The notes under the pieces were generated by a model. The model worked only from the letters and a program-made list of their open reading frames with translations. It had not been told where the DNA came from and made no database searches. The position numbers and the translations under genes were made by a program. A DNA stretch of 64,000 nt from CAMLOF01 sp041913045 (GTDB taxonomy: Bacteria; Pseudomonadota; Gammaproteobacteria; Burkholderiales; Burkholderiaceae_C): assembly GCA_041913045.1 (NCBI GenBank), contig JAYSGB010000022.1, positions 1 through 64,000 on the forward strand, in the 5' to 3' direction. Positions 54,504-64,000 of this stretch are shown here, piece after piece; position 1 is the first letter of the stretch; every line of letters starts with the position of its first letter.

Positions 54504-55331
54504 TCAGCCGAGGAAAGCGGAGAGTTCACCGGCAGAGGTCCAGTCGCTCGGGTCTTTGTCGAGCACCATGTCCAGGTCCAGGCCCAACAGCATGGCAACA
54601 ACGTCCGGGAAGGTGGATTTCATGCCCTCGCGATCCAGGTTCACTTCCTGGGCGCGCGCACGCCATGAGGCCATGTGCACGACGCCTGCCATGGGCTCGT
54701 AGATGTCGCCCTCGAAGGGCATGAGCTGGTGCTGAAGCGCGGTGACGATGGCTTCAGGGAAGTCCCACTTCTTGGCGAATGCCGCGCTCACATCGGCATA
54801 GGTGTAGCCGAAGGCGGCTTTCTCGGCGGCGGCGCGGTTCATGGCCAGCGGGGCCACGCTCCAGTCCACCTTGGCAACTTCGTCTGGCATGCCAATGTGC
54901 ATGACCAGGTCACCCACGGCATGGACCAGACCCGCCGTGAAGGCTGCACCGTCGTTCATCTTCATGCTCTTGGCCAGGGTGCGGCAAATCTTGGCGGTGT
55001 TGAGGCTGTAACCCCAGAACTGCTCCAGATTGACGCCCGGCACTTCCTTGAAGCTGCTGCTGACGGCCACCGCCGTGACTAGCGTGCGCACGTGGTTGAA
55101 ACCCAGGATGCTGACCGCGTCCGGCACGCTGGCGATCTCGCGCGTGAGGCCGAAGAAGGCGGAATTTGCCAGCTTGAGCATGCGCGCCGTGAGGCCGGGG
55201 TCGGTGGCCACGGCTTCGGCGATCTTGCGTGGGTTGGGATCGTCGCTGTTGAGCTCTTCCAGCACCTCCGACACCACACGGGGAATGCTAGGCAGGGCCT
55301 TGGCTTTGGCGAGCAGCGCTTCGAGTTCCAT
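54504..55331 (-). CDS. HDOD-domain protein (second of a pair)
   Basis: A 275-residue HDOD protein with KALPSIPRVVSEVLEELNSDDPN, VSILGFNHVRTLVTAVAV and LVHAVGDLVMHIGM in the same order as its neighbour. The two share layout throughout, which points to tandem duplication. ATG 55331 is chosen; the longer frame enters the hairpin upstream. It probably leads an HDOD-HDOD-patatin transcript. Confidence 0.88.
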   Translation of the reverse strand: MELEALLAKAKALPSIPRVVSEVLEELNSDDPNPRKIAEAVATDPGLTARMLKLANSAFFGLTREIASVPDAVSILGFNHVRTLVTAVAVSSSFKEVPGVNLEQFWGYSLNTAKICRTLAKSMKMNDGAAFTAGLVHAVGDLVMHIGMPDEVAKVDWSVAPLAMNRAAAEKAAFGYTYADVSAAFAKKWDFPEAIVTALQHQLMPFEGDIYEPMAGVVHMASWRARAQEVNLDREGMKSTFPDVVAMLLGLDLDMVLDKDPSDWTSAGELSAFLG

Positions 55332-55382
55332 GGTGGGCAAAGGTCGGTTGGGATCGGCCTGTCGGGCGGGATTTTCGAGTAT

Positions 55383-55415
55383 AGACGAGGCCCCCTGAAA
55401 GGAGGTGCCTCGTCT
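55383..55415 (-). terminator. Hairpin after tex
   Basis: A perfect 9-bp stem AGACGAGGC/GCCTCGTCT with a 15-base loop, 9 bases past the tex stop and before the HDOD pair. No T-run; a likely transcript end. Confidence 0.5.
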
Positions 55416-55423
55416 GCCAGCGG

Positions 55424-57814
55424 TCAACGCTTGAGGCTCTGGAGTTTGGCGAAAGCCGATGCCATGGCCGACGACGGCGCGGGCTCGTTGGATCGGTAGC
55501 CGCCCCGCCCTGCCTGGTTCTGGCGGCCAGCGGGCTCGAAGCGGTTGCCACCGCCCTCGCGCCGCTCGCCACGCGCGCCAGTGGGGGCGTCTAGCTTCAT
55601 GGTCAGGCCGATGCGCTTGCGCGCCACGTCCACTTCCACCACCTTGACCTTCACGATGTCGCCGGTCTTGACGACCTCGCGGGCATCATTCACGAACTTG
55701 TGCGAGAGCTGGCTGACATGGACGAGGCCGTCCTGGTGCACGCCCAGGTCGACGAAGGCGCCGAACTGGGCAACGTTGCTCACGGTGCCTTCCAGCACCA
55801 TGCCCTCCTTCAGGTCGGTGATGTCTTCTACACCCTCGTTGAAGCGCGCCACCTGGAAGTCGGGGCGCGGGTCGCGGCCAGGCTTTTCCAGCTCGCCCAG
55901 GATGTCCTTGACGGTGATGACACCGAACTGCTCGTTGGCGAAGAGTTCGGGCTTGAGGGTCTTGAGCACGTCCACGCGGCCCATCAGGTCGGCCACGGGC
56001 TTGCCTGTCTTCTCGATGATCTTTTCCACCACCGGGTAGGTTTCGGGGTGGACGCCGGTCATGTCCAGCGGATTGGCGCCGCCGCGGATGCGCAGGAAAC
56101 CCGCGCTCTGCTCGAAGGTCTTGGCGCCCAGGCCGGTGACCTTGAGCAAGTCCTGGCGGCTCTTGAAGGCACCGTTGGATTCGCGCCAGCGCACCACGGC
56201 CTTGGCCACACTGCCCGACAGGCCCGACACGCGCGACAGCAGCGGCGCGCTGGCGGTGTTGAGGTCCACGCCCACACCGTTCACGCAGTCCTCCACCACG
56301 GCGTCCAGCGCACGGGCCAGTTCGCTCTGGTTGACGTCGTGCTGGTACTGCCCCACGCCGATGCTCTTGGGTTCGATCTTCACCAGTTCGGCCAACGGGT
56401 CCTGCAGGCGGCGGGCAATACTGGCTGCGCCGCGCAGGCTCACGTCCACATCGGGCATTTCCTGCGAAGCGTATTCGCTGGCTGAGTAGACGGAGGCACC
56501 CGCTTCGCTGACGACGACCTTCTGCGGCTGCTCGGCACCCCGTTCGGCCAGGCGTTTTATCAGGTCGGCGGCGAGCTTGTCGGTTTCGCGGCTGGCGGTG
56601 CCGTTGCCAATGGCGATGAGCTGCACGCCATGCTTGAGGCACAGCGCGCCGAGCGTGGCGATGGAACCTTCCCAGTCGCGGCGAGGCTCGTGCGGATAGA
56701 CGGTGGCGGTATCCACCAGCTTGCCGGTCTGGTCCACCACGGCCACTTTCACGCCGGTGCGGATACCTGGGTCCAGACCCATCACGGCCTTCGGGCCTGC
56801 GGGCGCGGCCAGCAGCAGGTCGCGCAGGTTGTCGGCGAACACCTTGATGGCGACTTTTTCGGCCTCTTCGCGCAGGCGGGCGAACAGGTCGCGCTCAGTG
56901 GACAGGCTGAGCTTGACGCGCCACGTCCAGCCCACGCATTTGCGGATGAGGTCGTCCGCCGGGCGGCCCTGGTGGCTCCAGCCCAGGTGGCGGGCGATGC
57001 GGCCTTCGGCCAGCGAGGGCACGGCAGCAGGCTTGGCACCGGCCTTGGCGCTTTCGGGCAATTCCGGCTCGGGCACCACCAGCTTGGCGTCCAGGATTTC
57101 GAGCGCTCGGCCACGGAACACGGCCAGGGCACGGTGCGAGGGCACACGACCAATGGGTTCGTCGTAGTCGAAGTAGTCGCGAAACTTGGCCACGTCGGGG
57201 TCGTTCTCGTTCTTGCCATCGAGCTTCTTGCTCTGCAGCAGGCCTTCCTGCCAAAGCCATTCGCGCAGGGTCTGAACGAGTGCGGCGTCCTCGGCCCAGC
57301 GTTCGCTCAGGATGTCGCGCACCCCATCCAGCACAGCGGCCACGGTGGTGAAGTCGCTGCCGTCCTCGCCTTTTTCGGCCTTCACATAGGCCTGGGCCTC
57401 GTCGGCGGGCACGCGGGTGGGCTCGGCAAACAGCAGGTCGGCCAGGGGTTCGATGCCGTTTTCTCGGGCGATCTGGCCCTTGGTGCGGCGCTTGGGCTTG
57501 TAGGGCAGGTACAGGTCTTCCAGTTCCTGCTTGGTGGGCGCGGCCTCGATAGCGGCTCGCAGCTCGGGGGTCAGCTTACCCTGCTCGTCAATGCTCTTGA
57601 GCACGGCGGCACGGCGGTCTTCCAGCTCACGCAGGTAGGCCAGGCGGCTCTCCAGTTCGCGGAGCTGAATGTCGTCCAGCCCCTCGGTGGCTTCCTTGCG
57701 GTAACGGGCGATGAAGGGGACGGTGGCGCCCCCGTCGAGCAGATCGACCGCGGCCTGGACCTGCTGGGGTTTGACTCGGAGTTCTTGCGCGATTTGCGCG
57801 ACGATTTTTTGCAT
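55424..57814 (-). CDS. tex: Tex-family transcription accessory/RNA-binding protein
   Basis: A 796-residue Tex protein. The N-terminal helical part (MQKIVAQIAQELRVKPQQVQ, then TVPFIARYRKEATEGLDD) is followed by a YqgF/RNase H-like domain (VMGLDPGIRTGVKVAVVD). Helix-hairpin-helix motifs come next. The C-terminal S1 domain reads GMVLEGTVSNVAQFGAFVDLGVHQDGLVH. Tex binds nucleic acid and affects transcription and RNA decay. The Arg/Gly-rich tail after the S1 domain is longer than the core requires. Confidence 0.95.
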   Translation of the reverse strand: MQKIVAQIAQELRVKPQQVQAAVDLLDGGATVPFIARYRKEATEGLDDIQLRELESRLAYLRELEDRRAAVLKSIDEQGKLTPELRAAIEAAPTKQELEDLYLPYKPKRRTKGQIARENGIEPLADLLFAEPTRVPADEAQAYVKAEKGEDGSDFTTVAAVLDGVRDILSERWAEDAALVQTLREWLWQEGLLQSKKLDGKNENDPDVAKFRDYFDYDEPIGRVPSHRALAVFRGRALEILDAKLVVPEPELPESAKAGAKPAAVPSLAEGRIARHLGWSHQGRPADDLIRKCVGWTWRVKLSLSTERDLFARLREEAEKVAIKVFADNLRDLLLAAPAGPKAVMGLDPGIRTGVKVAVVDQTGKLVDTATVYPHEPRRDWEGSIATLGALCLKHGVQLIAIGNGTASRETDKLAADLIKRLAERGAEQPQKVVVSEAGASVYSASEYASQEMPDVDVSLRGAASIARRLQDPLAELVKIEPKSIGVGQYQHDVNQSELARALDAVVEDCVNGVGVDLNTASAPLLSRVSGLSGSVAKAVVRWRESNGAFKSRQDLLKVTGLGAKTFEQSAGFLRIRGGANPLDMTGVHPETYPVVEKIIEKTGKPVADLMGRVDVLKTLKPELFANEQFGVITVKDILGELEKPGRDPRPDFQVARFNEGVEDITDLKEGMVLEGTVSNVAQFGAFVDLGVHQDGLVHVSQLSHKFVNDAREVVKTGDIVKVKVVEVDVARKRIGLTMKLDAPTGARGERREGGGNRFEPAGRQNQAGRGGYRSNEPAPSSAMASAFAKLQSLKR

Positions 57815-57934
57815 GCTGAAAAACTACCGCGCTCCCTGGCGCGTCCATCGGTACGAAACAAGGAGTGGGAGTTTGCCATCAAATGGCGCAAGCCCCCCGC
57901 CTTGCCCCGTAACCGCCGCACTTTTGGGTACCAG

Positions 57935-58327
57935 TCAATCCGGCACCACCGCCGTGACTTCAATCTCCACCTTGGCCCGGTCTTCGATCAGCGCGGCGAC
58001 TTCCACCGCCGTCATGGCGGCGTTGTAGCAGCCAATGAGTTCCTTGAAGGCCTTGCCGATTTCGGGGTAGGCGTTGACGTATTCCTGTTTGTCGGTGACG
58101 TACCAGGTCATGCGCACGATGTGTTCGGGGCGGGCACCACCTTCCTTGAGCACGTCCACCACGTTCTGCAAGGCCTGGCGAACCTGGGCGCCCATGTCGT
58201 CGCTGTGGAAGCGCCCTTCGGAGTCCCAGCCGATCATCCCTGCAACAAACACCATGCGGCCGCGGACGGTAACGCCGTTGGAATAACCCTTGGGGCGGGG
58301 CCAGCCGGGGGGCAACAAAACTTGCAT
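57935..58327 (-). CDS. RidA/YjgF-family protein
   Basis: A 130-residue RidA-fold protein (YSNGVTVRGRMVFVAGMIGWDSEG, ending VEIEVTAVVPD). RidA enzymes hydrolyse enamines and imines to ketones and ammonia. The conserved arginine lies in HIVRMTWYV. It is the last gene of the aromatic CoA cluster. In 2-aminobenzoyl-CoA breakdown an amino-enone must lose ammonia, a job that suits RidA. It starts 2 bases before the thioesterase stop region, so it is coupled. Confidence 0.85.
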   Translation of the reverse strand: MQVLLPPGWPRPKGYSNGVTVRGRMVFVAGMIGWDSEGRFHSDDMGAQVRQALQNVVDVLKEGGARPEHIVRMTWYVTDKQEYVNAYPEIGKAFKELIGCYNAAMTAVEVAALIEDRAKVEIEVTAVVPD

Positions 58328-58328
58328 G

Positions 58329-58763
58329 TCAATTCTCCTGAGTGAAATGGGGGTGGCGCGACTCGATGGCGTGGCGCACGTCTGCGGGAATGGGTATGGC
58401 GCGGTGCGTGTCCAGGCTGGTGAAGACCAGTACCTGCCGTGCGCTCAAGCGCACTTCGCTGCCCGCCAGGCAGGCGAAGCGCAGGGTCATGGAGCTGCCG
58501 CCCAGGCGTTCAACGCGAAGGCACAGCCGCACTTCGTCCCCCGGGCGGCTGATGGCGGTGAAGTCGCACTCCAGCCGCACGGTGGGTGTGCCCACGCGGC
58601 GCGGGCCGAGCAGTTCGGCGTAGTTGACGCCCAGGCCGTCGGTGAACCAGTCTTCCAGCAGACCGTTGAGCATGACGAGGTACTGCGGGAAATAGACGAT
58701 CCCCGCCGGGTCGCAGTGGCCGAAGCGGATGCGCAGCGGGCGCTCGAAGTGCCAGCCGCTCAC
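58329..58763 (-). CDS. Acyl-CoA thioesterase (4-hydroxybenzoyl-CoA thioesterase type)
   Basis: A 144-residue hotdog-fold thioesterase. The active-site helix is RFGHCDPAGIVYFPQYLVM with the catalytic aspartate. The start is GTG at 58763, overlapping the ligase stop as GTGA; the open frame upstream only reads through the ligase gene. It would hydrolyse an aromatic or alicyclic CoA thioester of the pathway, or recycle CoA. Confidence 0.88.
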   Translation of the reverse strand: MSGWHFERPLRIRFGHCDPAGIVYFPQYLVMLNGLLEDWFTDGLGVNYAELLGPRRVGTPTVRLECDFTAISRPGDEVRLCLRVERLGGSSMTLRFACLAGSEVRLSARQVLVFTSLDTHRAIPIPADVRHAIESRHPHFTQEN

Positions 58764-60376
58764 TGGGCAGCCTCCGCACTGAGCTTGAAGCGCTGCAGTT
58801 TGCCGGTCTGGGTGCGCGGCAGCTTGTCGGTGAAGACGATGGCGCGCGGGTATTTGTAGGGCGCCACGGTCTGCTTGACGAAGTCCTGCAGCGTCTTGAC
58901 CATGGCCTCGCCCTCTTCCTGCCCCGGGCGCAGCACCACGAAGGCCTTGACGATCTGGCCGCGCTCGGCGTCGGGGGCGCCAATCACGGCGCACTCGGCC
59001 ACGGCGGGGTGCAGCATCAGCGCCTCTTCCACCTCGGGCGCGGCAATGTTGTAGCCGGCAGAGATGATCATGTCATCGGTGCGGGCCTGGTAGAAGAAGT
59101 AGCCGTCGGCGTCCATCAGGTAGGCGTCACCGGTGACGTTCCAGCCGTTCTTCACGTAGTTCTTCTGGCGCTCGTCTGCCAGGTAGCGGCAGCCGGTGGG
59201 ACCCTGCACGGCGAGTTTGCCGATGGTGCCGGGCGGCACTTCCTTGCCGTCGTCGTCAACCACCTTGGCGCGGTAGCCCGGCACGGGCTTGCCGGTGGCA
59301 CCGGGGCGGGCGTGCGCCTCGTCGTGCGAGATGAAGATATGCAGCATCTCGGTGGCGCCAATGCCGTCGATCAGCTCAATGCCGGTGGCCTCTTTCCACA
59401 GTGCGCGGGTGGACGCGGGCAAGGCCTCGCCCGCCGACACGCACTTGCGCAGCGGGGTGCGGCGCAGCTCCACGCCACGAGCCGCGAGCGTGCGATACGA
59501 GGTGGGCGCGGTGAAGAGCACAGTGGCGCCGAATTCCTTGATGCCGTCGAGCAGCTGTGGCGGGCTGGCCTTGTCCAGCAACACTGTGGACGCACCTATG
59601 GACATGGGGAACAGCACCAGGCCGCCCAGCCCGAAGGTGAAGGCCAGCGGCGGGCTGCCGATGAACACGTCGTCGGGCGTGGCGCGCAGCACGTGTGGCG
59701 GCCAGCACTGGCAGATGGCCATCACGTCGCGGTGGAAGTGCATGGTGGCCTTGGGCACGCCGGTGGTGCCGGACGTGAAGCCGAAGATGCAGGTGTCGTC
59801 GCTGGCGGTGGCCACGTTGTCGAAGTGGGGGGAGGCGCGCTCCATGGCCGCTTCCAGGCTGTCGGGGCCCGCGTAGTTGAAGTGGCGCATCTGGCGCAGC
59901 AGCGGCGTGTCCAGCGCGGTCAGGCGCAGTTCTTCGGCCAAGGCAGCGTCGCACAGCGCGTGGGTCACCTGGCCAATCTCCACAATGGCTTTCAGTTCCT
60001 TGGCGCGCAGCAGCGGCATGGTGGCCACGGCGATGGCCCCCACCTTCATGACGGCGAACCAGCACGCCACCAGCATGGGGTTGTTGGGCGCACGCAGCAA
60101 CACGCGGTTGCCGGGCACCACGCCCATGTCGCGCACCAGCACGTTGGCAATGCGGTTGGCCTTGTCCTGCAGGTCGGCGTATGTCCACGTGAGTCCGGGC
60201 GCGCGGATGCAGACGCGGTCGCCCCGGCCCTCGGCCACGTGGCGGTCGAGCAGTTCGGTGGCGCAGTTGAGCTGTTCGGGGAAGCGCAGCTCGGGCAGCT
60301 CGAAGATGTATTCGGGCTGCAGGTGCGGCGGCGGCAGGTGGTCGCGGGCAAAGGTGTCGATGTGCGCGGTGGGCAT
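58760..60376 (-). CDS. Aromatic acid-CoA ligase (2-aminobenzoate/benzoate-CoA ligase type)
   Basis: A 538-residue AMP-forming ligase. The ATP loop is FGFTSGTTGVPKATMHFHRD. IDGIGATEMLHIF is the A5 motif; NVTGDAYLMDADGYFFYQARTDD and the catalytic lysine in PRTQTGKLQRF follow. The ligand-pocket text LAFTFGLGGLVLFPMSIGAS matches the benzoate/2-aminobenzoate group. It activates the aromatic acid that enters the cluster. The exact substrate is inferred from the neighbouring genes. Confidence 0.88.
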   Translation of the reverse strand: MPTAHIDTFARDHLPPPHLQPEYIFELPELRFPEQLNCATELLDRHVAEGRGDRVCIRAPGLTWTYADLQDKANRIANVLVRDMGVVPGNRVLLRAPNNPMLVACWFAVMKVGAIAVATMPLLRAKELKAIVEIGQVTHALCDAALAEELRLTALDTPLLRQMRHFNYAGPDSLEAAMERASPHFDNVATASDDTCIFGFTSGTTGVPKATMHFHRDVMAICQCWPPHVLRATPDDVFIGSPPLAFTFGLGGLVLFPMSIGASTVLLDKASPPQLLDGIKEFGATVLFTAPTSYRTLAARGVELRRTPLRKCVSAGEALPASTRALWKEATGIELIDGIGATEMLHIFISHDEAHARPGATGKPVPGYRAKVVDDDGKEVPPGTIGKLAVQGPTGCRYLADERQKNYVKNGWNVTGDAYLMDADGYFFYQARTDDMIISAGYNIAAPEVEEALMLHPAVAECAVIGAPDAERGQIVKAFVVLRPGQEEGEAMVKTLQDFVKQTVAPYKYPRAIVFTDKLPRTQTGKLQRFKLSAEAAQ

Positions 60377-60414
60377 TTTGTCTCCTCTGTGTCTTGTGGC
60401 GGGTGTGCTTGCCC

Positions 60415-61596
<1,182 letters not shown>

Positions 61597-61643
61597 CCGT
61601 TACGTGGTTGCTGTTCATGTGGTGCATGAAGCTTGGTTGGCGA

Positions 61644-61885
61644 GCCAAGGCGTGTGCACCCAGGCGCTGGCGCTTCAACGAGGTGGCCGGTGCGCAGCAC
61701 CGGCTCCCCTGCGATGCTCGATGCCGTGGCTACGCGGCAGAAACTCCCTGCACGTTTCTGCGAAACGCTCCGGTCGGACACCTGCCGCAAGTCAGTTACG
61801 AAGCGCGCTAAAGCGCGCAGCCACGGCATCTGCGCTTCTCGGCACCTCGTCAGGCGCGCCAGCCCCTGGGCGCACACGCCTTGGC
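61644..61885. repeat. Nested inverted-repeat block 1
   Basis: Outer arms of 30 bases at 61644-61673 and 61856-61885 match with two mismatches. Within lie CGAGGTG (61679-61685)/CACCTCG (61843-61849) and a perfect 12-bp pair GATGCCGTGGCT (61720-61731)/61819-61830. No gene is seen in the whole 61597-62223 gap. Confidence 0.85.
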
Positions 61886-61931
61886 AGAAGCATTCTTGGC
61901 GCACCACCGTTGGCGCTCCACCATCTTGGTT

Positions 61932-62163
61932 GGCTGCGGCAGGCCTGGCCCTGTGGGGGCGATTTTCCGGGGTGGCTGTGTCTGGCGGCCTGGGGCTGGG
62001 CGCGCGCAGCGCGCTTCGTAACTGACTCGCGGTGGCTGTTTGAGCGGAGCGCTGCAAGCGCGCAGCGAGTTCCACCGCTCCAGCCCCAGGCCGCCAGACA
62101 CAGCGAAGTCGGCAAAGCCGACCGCCCCGGATGAGCCCCCGCAGGGCCAGGCCTGCCGCAGCC
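61932..62163. repeat. Nested inverted-repeat block 2
   Basis: Three concentric pairs: 29 bases at 61932-61960/62135-62163 with one mismatch; a perfect 24 bases at 61976-61999/62080-62103; and GCGGTGG at 62029-62035/CCACCGC at 62072-62078. A perfect 19-base unit, GTCAGTTACGAAGCGCGCT, at 61791-61809 in block 1 recurs inverted at 62008-62026. Confidence 0.88.
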
Positions 62164-62223
62164 CCCGAGGTCCACCCCCGCAGCAACCAGCACACACCGC
62201 CAGAGAGCCGAACAGCCGTCAAC

Positions 62224-63075
62224 TCAGTTCCCCTGAAACACAGGCTTCTGCTTGGCCACAAACGCGTGGTAAGCCCGCGAGAAGTCTTCCGTCAGCATGC
62301 AAATCGCCTGGGCCTGTGCCTCGGCCTCAATGGCCTGCTCGATCGTCATGGCCCATTCCTGATGCAGCATGGTCTTGGTGATGCCATTGGCAAAGCTCGG
62401 GCCTTGCGTCAGGTCGGCGGCCAGCTTTTGTGCCTCGGCCAACAACTCTTCAGGCGCACACAGACGGTTGAAGAAGCCCCAGCGCTCGCCCTCTTCCCCA
62501 CCCAGGCTGCGGCCGGTGTACAGCAGTTCGCTCGCCCGGCCCTGGCCGATGATGCGCGGCAGGATGGCGCAGGCCCCCATGTCGCAACCCGCCAGGCCCA
62601 CGCGGTTGAACAGAAAGGCTGTCTTGCTGCGCGCCGTGCCCAGCCGCATGTCAGACGCCATGGCGATGATCGCGCCCGCCCCGGCACACACGCCGTCCAC
62701 GGCAGCGATGATGGGCTGTGGGCACGCACGCATGGTCTTGACCAGTTCGCCCGTCATGCGGGTGAACATCAGCAGCTCCGGCGCCTTGAGCGCGATCAGC
62801 GGGCCGATGATCTCGTGCACATCGCCACCCGAGCAGAAGTTGCCGCCCGCGCCAGTGACCACGATGGTTTTCACATCGTCGGCCCACTTAAGCTGGTGGA
62901 ACAGGTCGCGCAGTTCGGCATAGCTGTCGAAGGTGAGCGGGTTCTTGCGGTCGGGCCGGTTGAGCGTGATGGTGGCCACGCCGTTGTCCACCTCCCACAG
63001 GAAGTGGGTGGCCTGGTAAGCGGCCATGGGGCGGCGGTTGCCCGCCAGCAGAGAAGGATCGATCGAGTGGCTCAT
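62224..63075 (-). CDS. Enoyl-CoA hydratase/isomerase-family protein with altered active site
   Basis: A 283-residue crotonase-fold protein. The oxyanion segments GGNFCSGGDVHEI and DGVCAGAGAIIAMASDMRL are present. Where classical hydratase has its two catalytic glutamates, this protein reads GAIIAMAS and FNRVGLAGCDMGA, so both seem absent. It may therefore do hydrolysis, isomerisation or ring chemistry rather than simple hydration. It sits between the SDR gene and the repeat block. Confidence 0.88.
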   Translation of the reverse strand: MSHSIDPSLLAGNRRPMAAYQATHFLWEVDNGVATITLNRPDRKNPLTFDSYAELRDLFHQLKWADDVKTIVVTGAGGNFCSGGDVHEIIGPLIALKAPELLMFTRMTGELVKTMRACPQPIIAAVDGVCAGAGAIIAMASDMRLGTARSKTAFLFNRVGLAGCDMGACAILPRIIGQGRASELLYTGRSLGGEEGERWGFFNRLCAPEELLAEAQKLAADLTQGPSFANGITKTMLHQEWAMTIEQAIEAEAQAQAICMLTEDFSRAYHAFVAKQKPVFQGN

Positions 63076-63117
63076 GCAGCTCTCCTCAGGAAGTTCTTGA
63101 TTGAAGTTCGTTCACGG

Positions 63118-63882
63118 CTACATCACCTCGCCGCCCGACACCGAGATGGACTGCCCGGTGACTGCCCCCGCGCCTTCACCGCATAGCCAGGCAATGGCAT
63201 CTGCCACCTGTTCCGGCTGCACCAGTCGCCCTTGCGGGTTGGACTTGACGAACTCGGCCAGCGCCTGCTCGTGCGTGCGGCCGGTCTTGGCCACCACACG
63301 CTCTATGCTTTCGCGCACGATGTCGGTTTCGGTATAGCCGGGGCACACGGCGTTGACGGTGATGCCCTTGGCCGCCAGTTCCAACGCGAGCGAGCGGGTG
63401 AGGCCCACCACGCCGTGCTTTGCCGCGCAGTACGCCGACACGTAGGCGTAACCCACCTGCCCCGCCGTGCTGGCCACGTTGACCACGCGCCCCCAGCCAG
63501 CGGCCAGCATGTCGGGCAGCACCGCCTGGGTGCACACCATGGTGCCGGTCAGGTTCACGTCCAGCATCTGCCGCCACAGCGTCATGTCCATCTTGTGGAA
63601 AGGTGCGCTCAGCGCCTGCCCAGCGTTGTTGACCAGCACCTGCACGGGCCCGAACCGCTCGCGCGCACTGGCCAAGGCTTCAGCCACCTGGGCGGGGTCA
63701 GCCACATCGGCGGCCACTGCATGCAGGTGGGCTGGGTCTGTGTCCACCACGGCCTGCAGCACCGGCAGGCGCCTGCCCAGCAGCGTCACGTTCATGCCGA
63801 GCGCACGCAGGGCACGCACGGCGGCTTCGCCTATGCCCTGCCCGCCGCCCGTCACCAGGGCGTGGCGCACGCCCGTGCTCAT
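63118..63882 (-). CDS. Short-chain dehydrogenase/reductase
   Basis: A 254-residue classical SDR. The cofactor motif is VTGGGQGIGEAAVRAL; the active site is the serine in VASTAGQVGYAYV and YCAAK. A 3-hydroxyacyl-CoA dehydrogenase role fits the cluster. It starts with an ATGA overlap to the gene at the window edge and ends 43 bases before the crotonase gene. Confidence 0.9.
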   Translation of the reverse strand: MSTGVRHALVTGGGQGIGEAAVRALRALGMNVTLLGRRLPVLQAVVDTDPAHLHAVAADVADPAQVAEALASARERFGPVQVLVNNAGQALSAPFHKMDMTLWRQMLDVNLTGTMVCTQAVLPDMLAAGWGRVVNVASTAGQVGYAYVSAYCAAKHGVVGLTRSLALELAAKGITVNAVCPGYTETDIVRESIERVVAKTGRTHEQALAEFVKSNPQGRLVQPEQVADAIAWLCGEGAGAVTGQSISVSGGEVM

Positions 63883-64000
63883 TTGGCCCCCGCGCCTTGC
63901 GCTGCCATGGCTTTTTCGCGGGCGAAGTTGGCTTCCATCTGCGCCTTGGCGGACCGGTACTGCTTGGGCCAGTTGACCATTCCGTAGCCAATCTTGGCGG
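63879..64000 (-). CDS. C-terminal end of an upstream enzyme, possibly aminobenzoyl/salicylyl-CoA hydroxylase-reductase
   Basis: Only the last 40 codons are in the window. They read KIGYGMVNWPKQYRSAKAQM and then a basic helix ending QGAGAK. A WPKQY-type tail is what I recall at the C-terminus of fused salicylyl-CoA 5-hydroxylase/old-yellow-enzyme proteins, such as 2-aminobenzoyl-CoA monooxygenase/reductase. That would suit the cluster. The identity is tentative, as the rest lies beyond the window. It overlaps the SDR gene by ATGA. Confidence 0.5.
   Translation of the reverse strand, partial: AKIGYGMVNWPKQYRSAKAQMEANFAREKAMAAQGAGAK

Overview
The window reads as a chromosomal stretch of a GC-rich betaproteobacterium, most likely of the family Comamonadaceae (Acidovorax/Hydrogenophaga-like). 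This is inferred from the gene content and order: an iscRSUA-hscBA-fdx operon, a class I phaC-phaA-phaB set with intracellular PhaZ, a benzoate-CoA-ligase-type aromatic cluster, and short intergenic palindromic repeats. No 16S rRNA is present, so the genus is not fixed. There is no phage, transposase or CRISPR array. The one clearly mobile segment is a small group of integron-type gene cassettes.

Layout. 1-6.3 kb: 5' part of a tRNA-Val on the minus strand, dnaQ, then the Fe-S assembly operon with its IscR-type promoter. 6.3-11.1 kb: a histidine kinase/response regulator pair and uvrB. 11.1-13.8 kb: an AT-richer segment with three cassette genes and attC-type sites but no integrase. It is followed (13.8-16.3 kb) by a compact plus-strand row of small accessory genes (LysE exporter, VOC, ABM, GFA and two unknowns). 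16.4-19.8 kb: aromatic/aspartate aminotransferase, PHB depolymerase and an RnfB-like ferredoxin. 19.8-32.9 kb: one long minus-strand run encoding methylmalonyl-CoA mutase, MeaB, propionyl-CoA carboxylase, an epimerase, then bioA-bioF-bioD-bioB and a cytochrome P450. Biotin synthesis therefore lies directly behind the biotin enzyme that uses it. A divergent GntR gene with a palindromic operator sits at the head.

33-36 kb holds a triple-PAS GGDEF-EAL protein. dusA follows, then phaB-phaA-phaC behind a strong terminator. 41-43 kb has a small membrane protein, pgeF, maiA and a GntR regulator. The regulator is divergent, across a perfect 16-bp palindrome, from a Rieske oxygenase/glutamine-synthetase-like/ferredoxin operon (43.8-47 kb). 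LuxR, hydrolase and iron-alcohol-dehydrogenase genes come next. 50.4-57.8 kb has an MHYT-like protein with degenerate GGDEF and intact EAL, a patatin-like lipase, two HDOD proteins and tex. 57.9-64 kb is a CoA-thioester aromatic pathway: RidA, thioesterase, 2-aminobenzoate/benzoate-CoA ligase type enzyme, acyl-CoA dehydrogenase, crotonase, SDR and the tail of an upstream enzyme. A block of nested inverted repeats of about 520 bp interrupts it.

The most unusual item is the second cassette gene (12031-12885). It encodes a TIR/deoxyribosyltransferase-like N-terminal fold, a winged-helix-like middle and a C-terminal tip, DDMDDDIPF, that copies the protein-docking tail of bacterial single-stranded DNA-binding protein.
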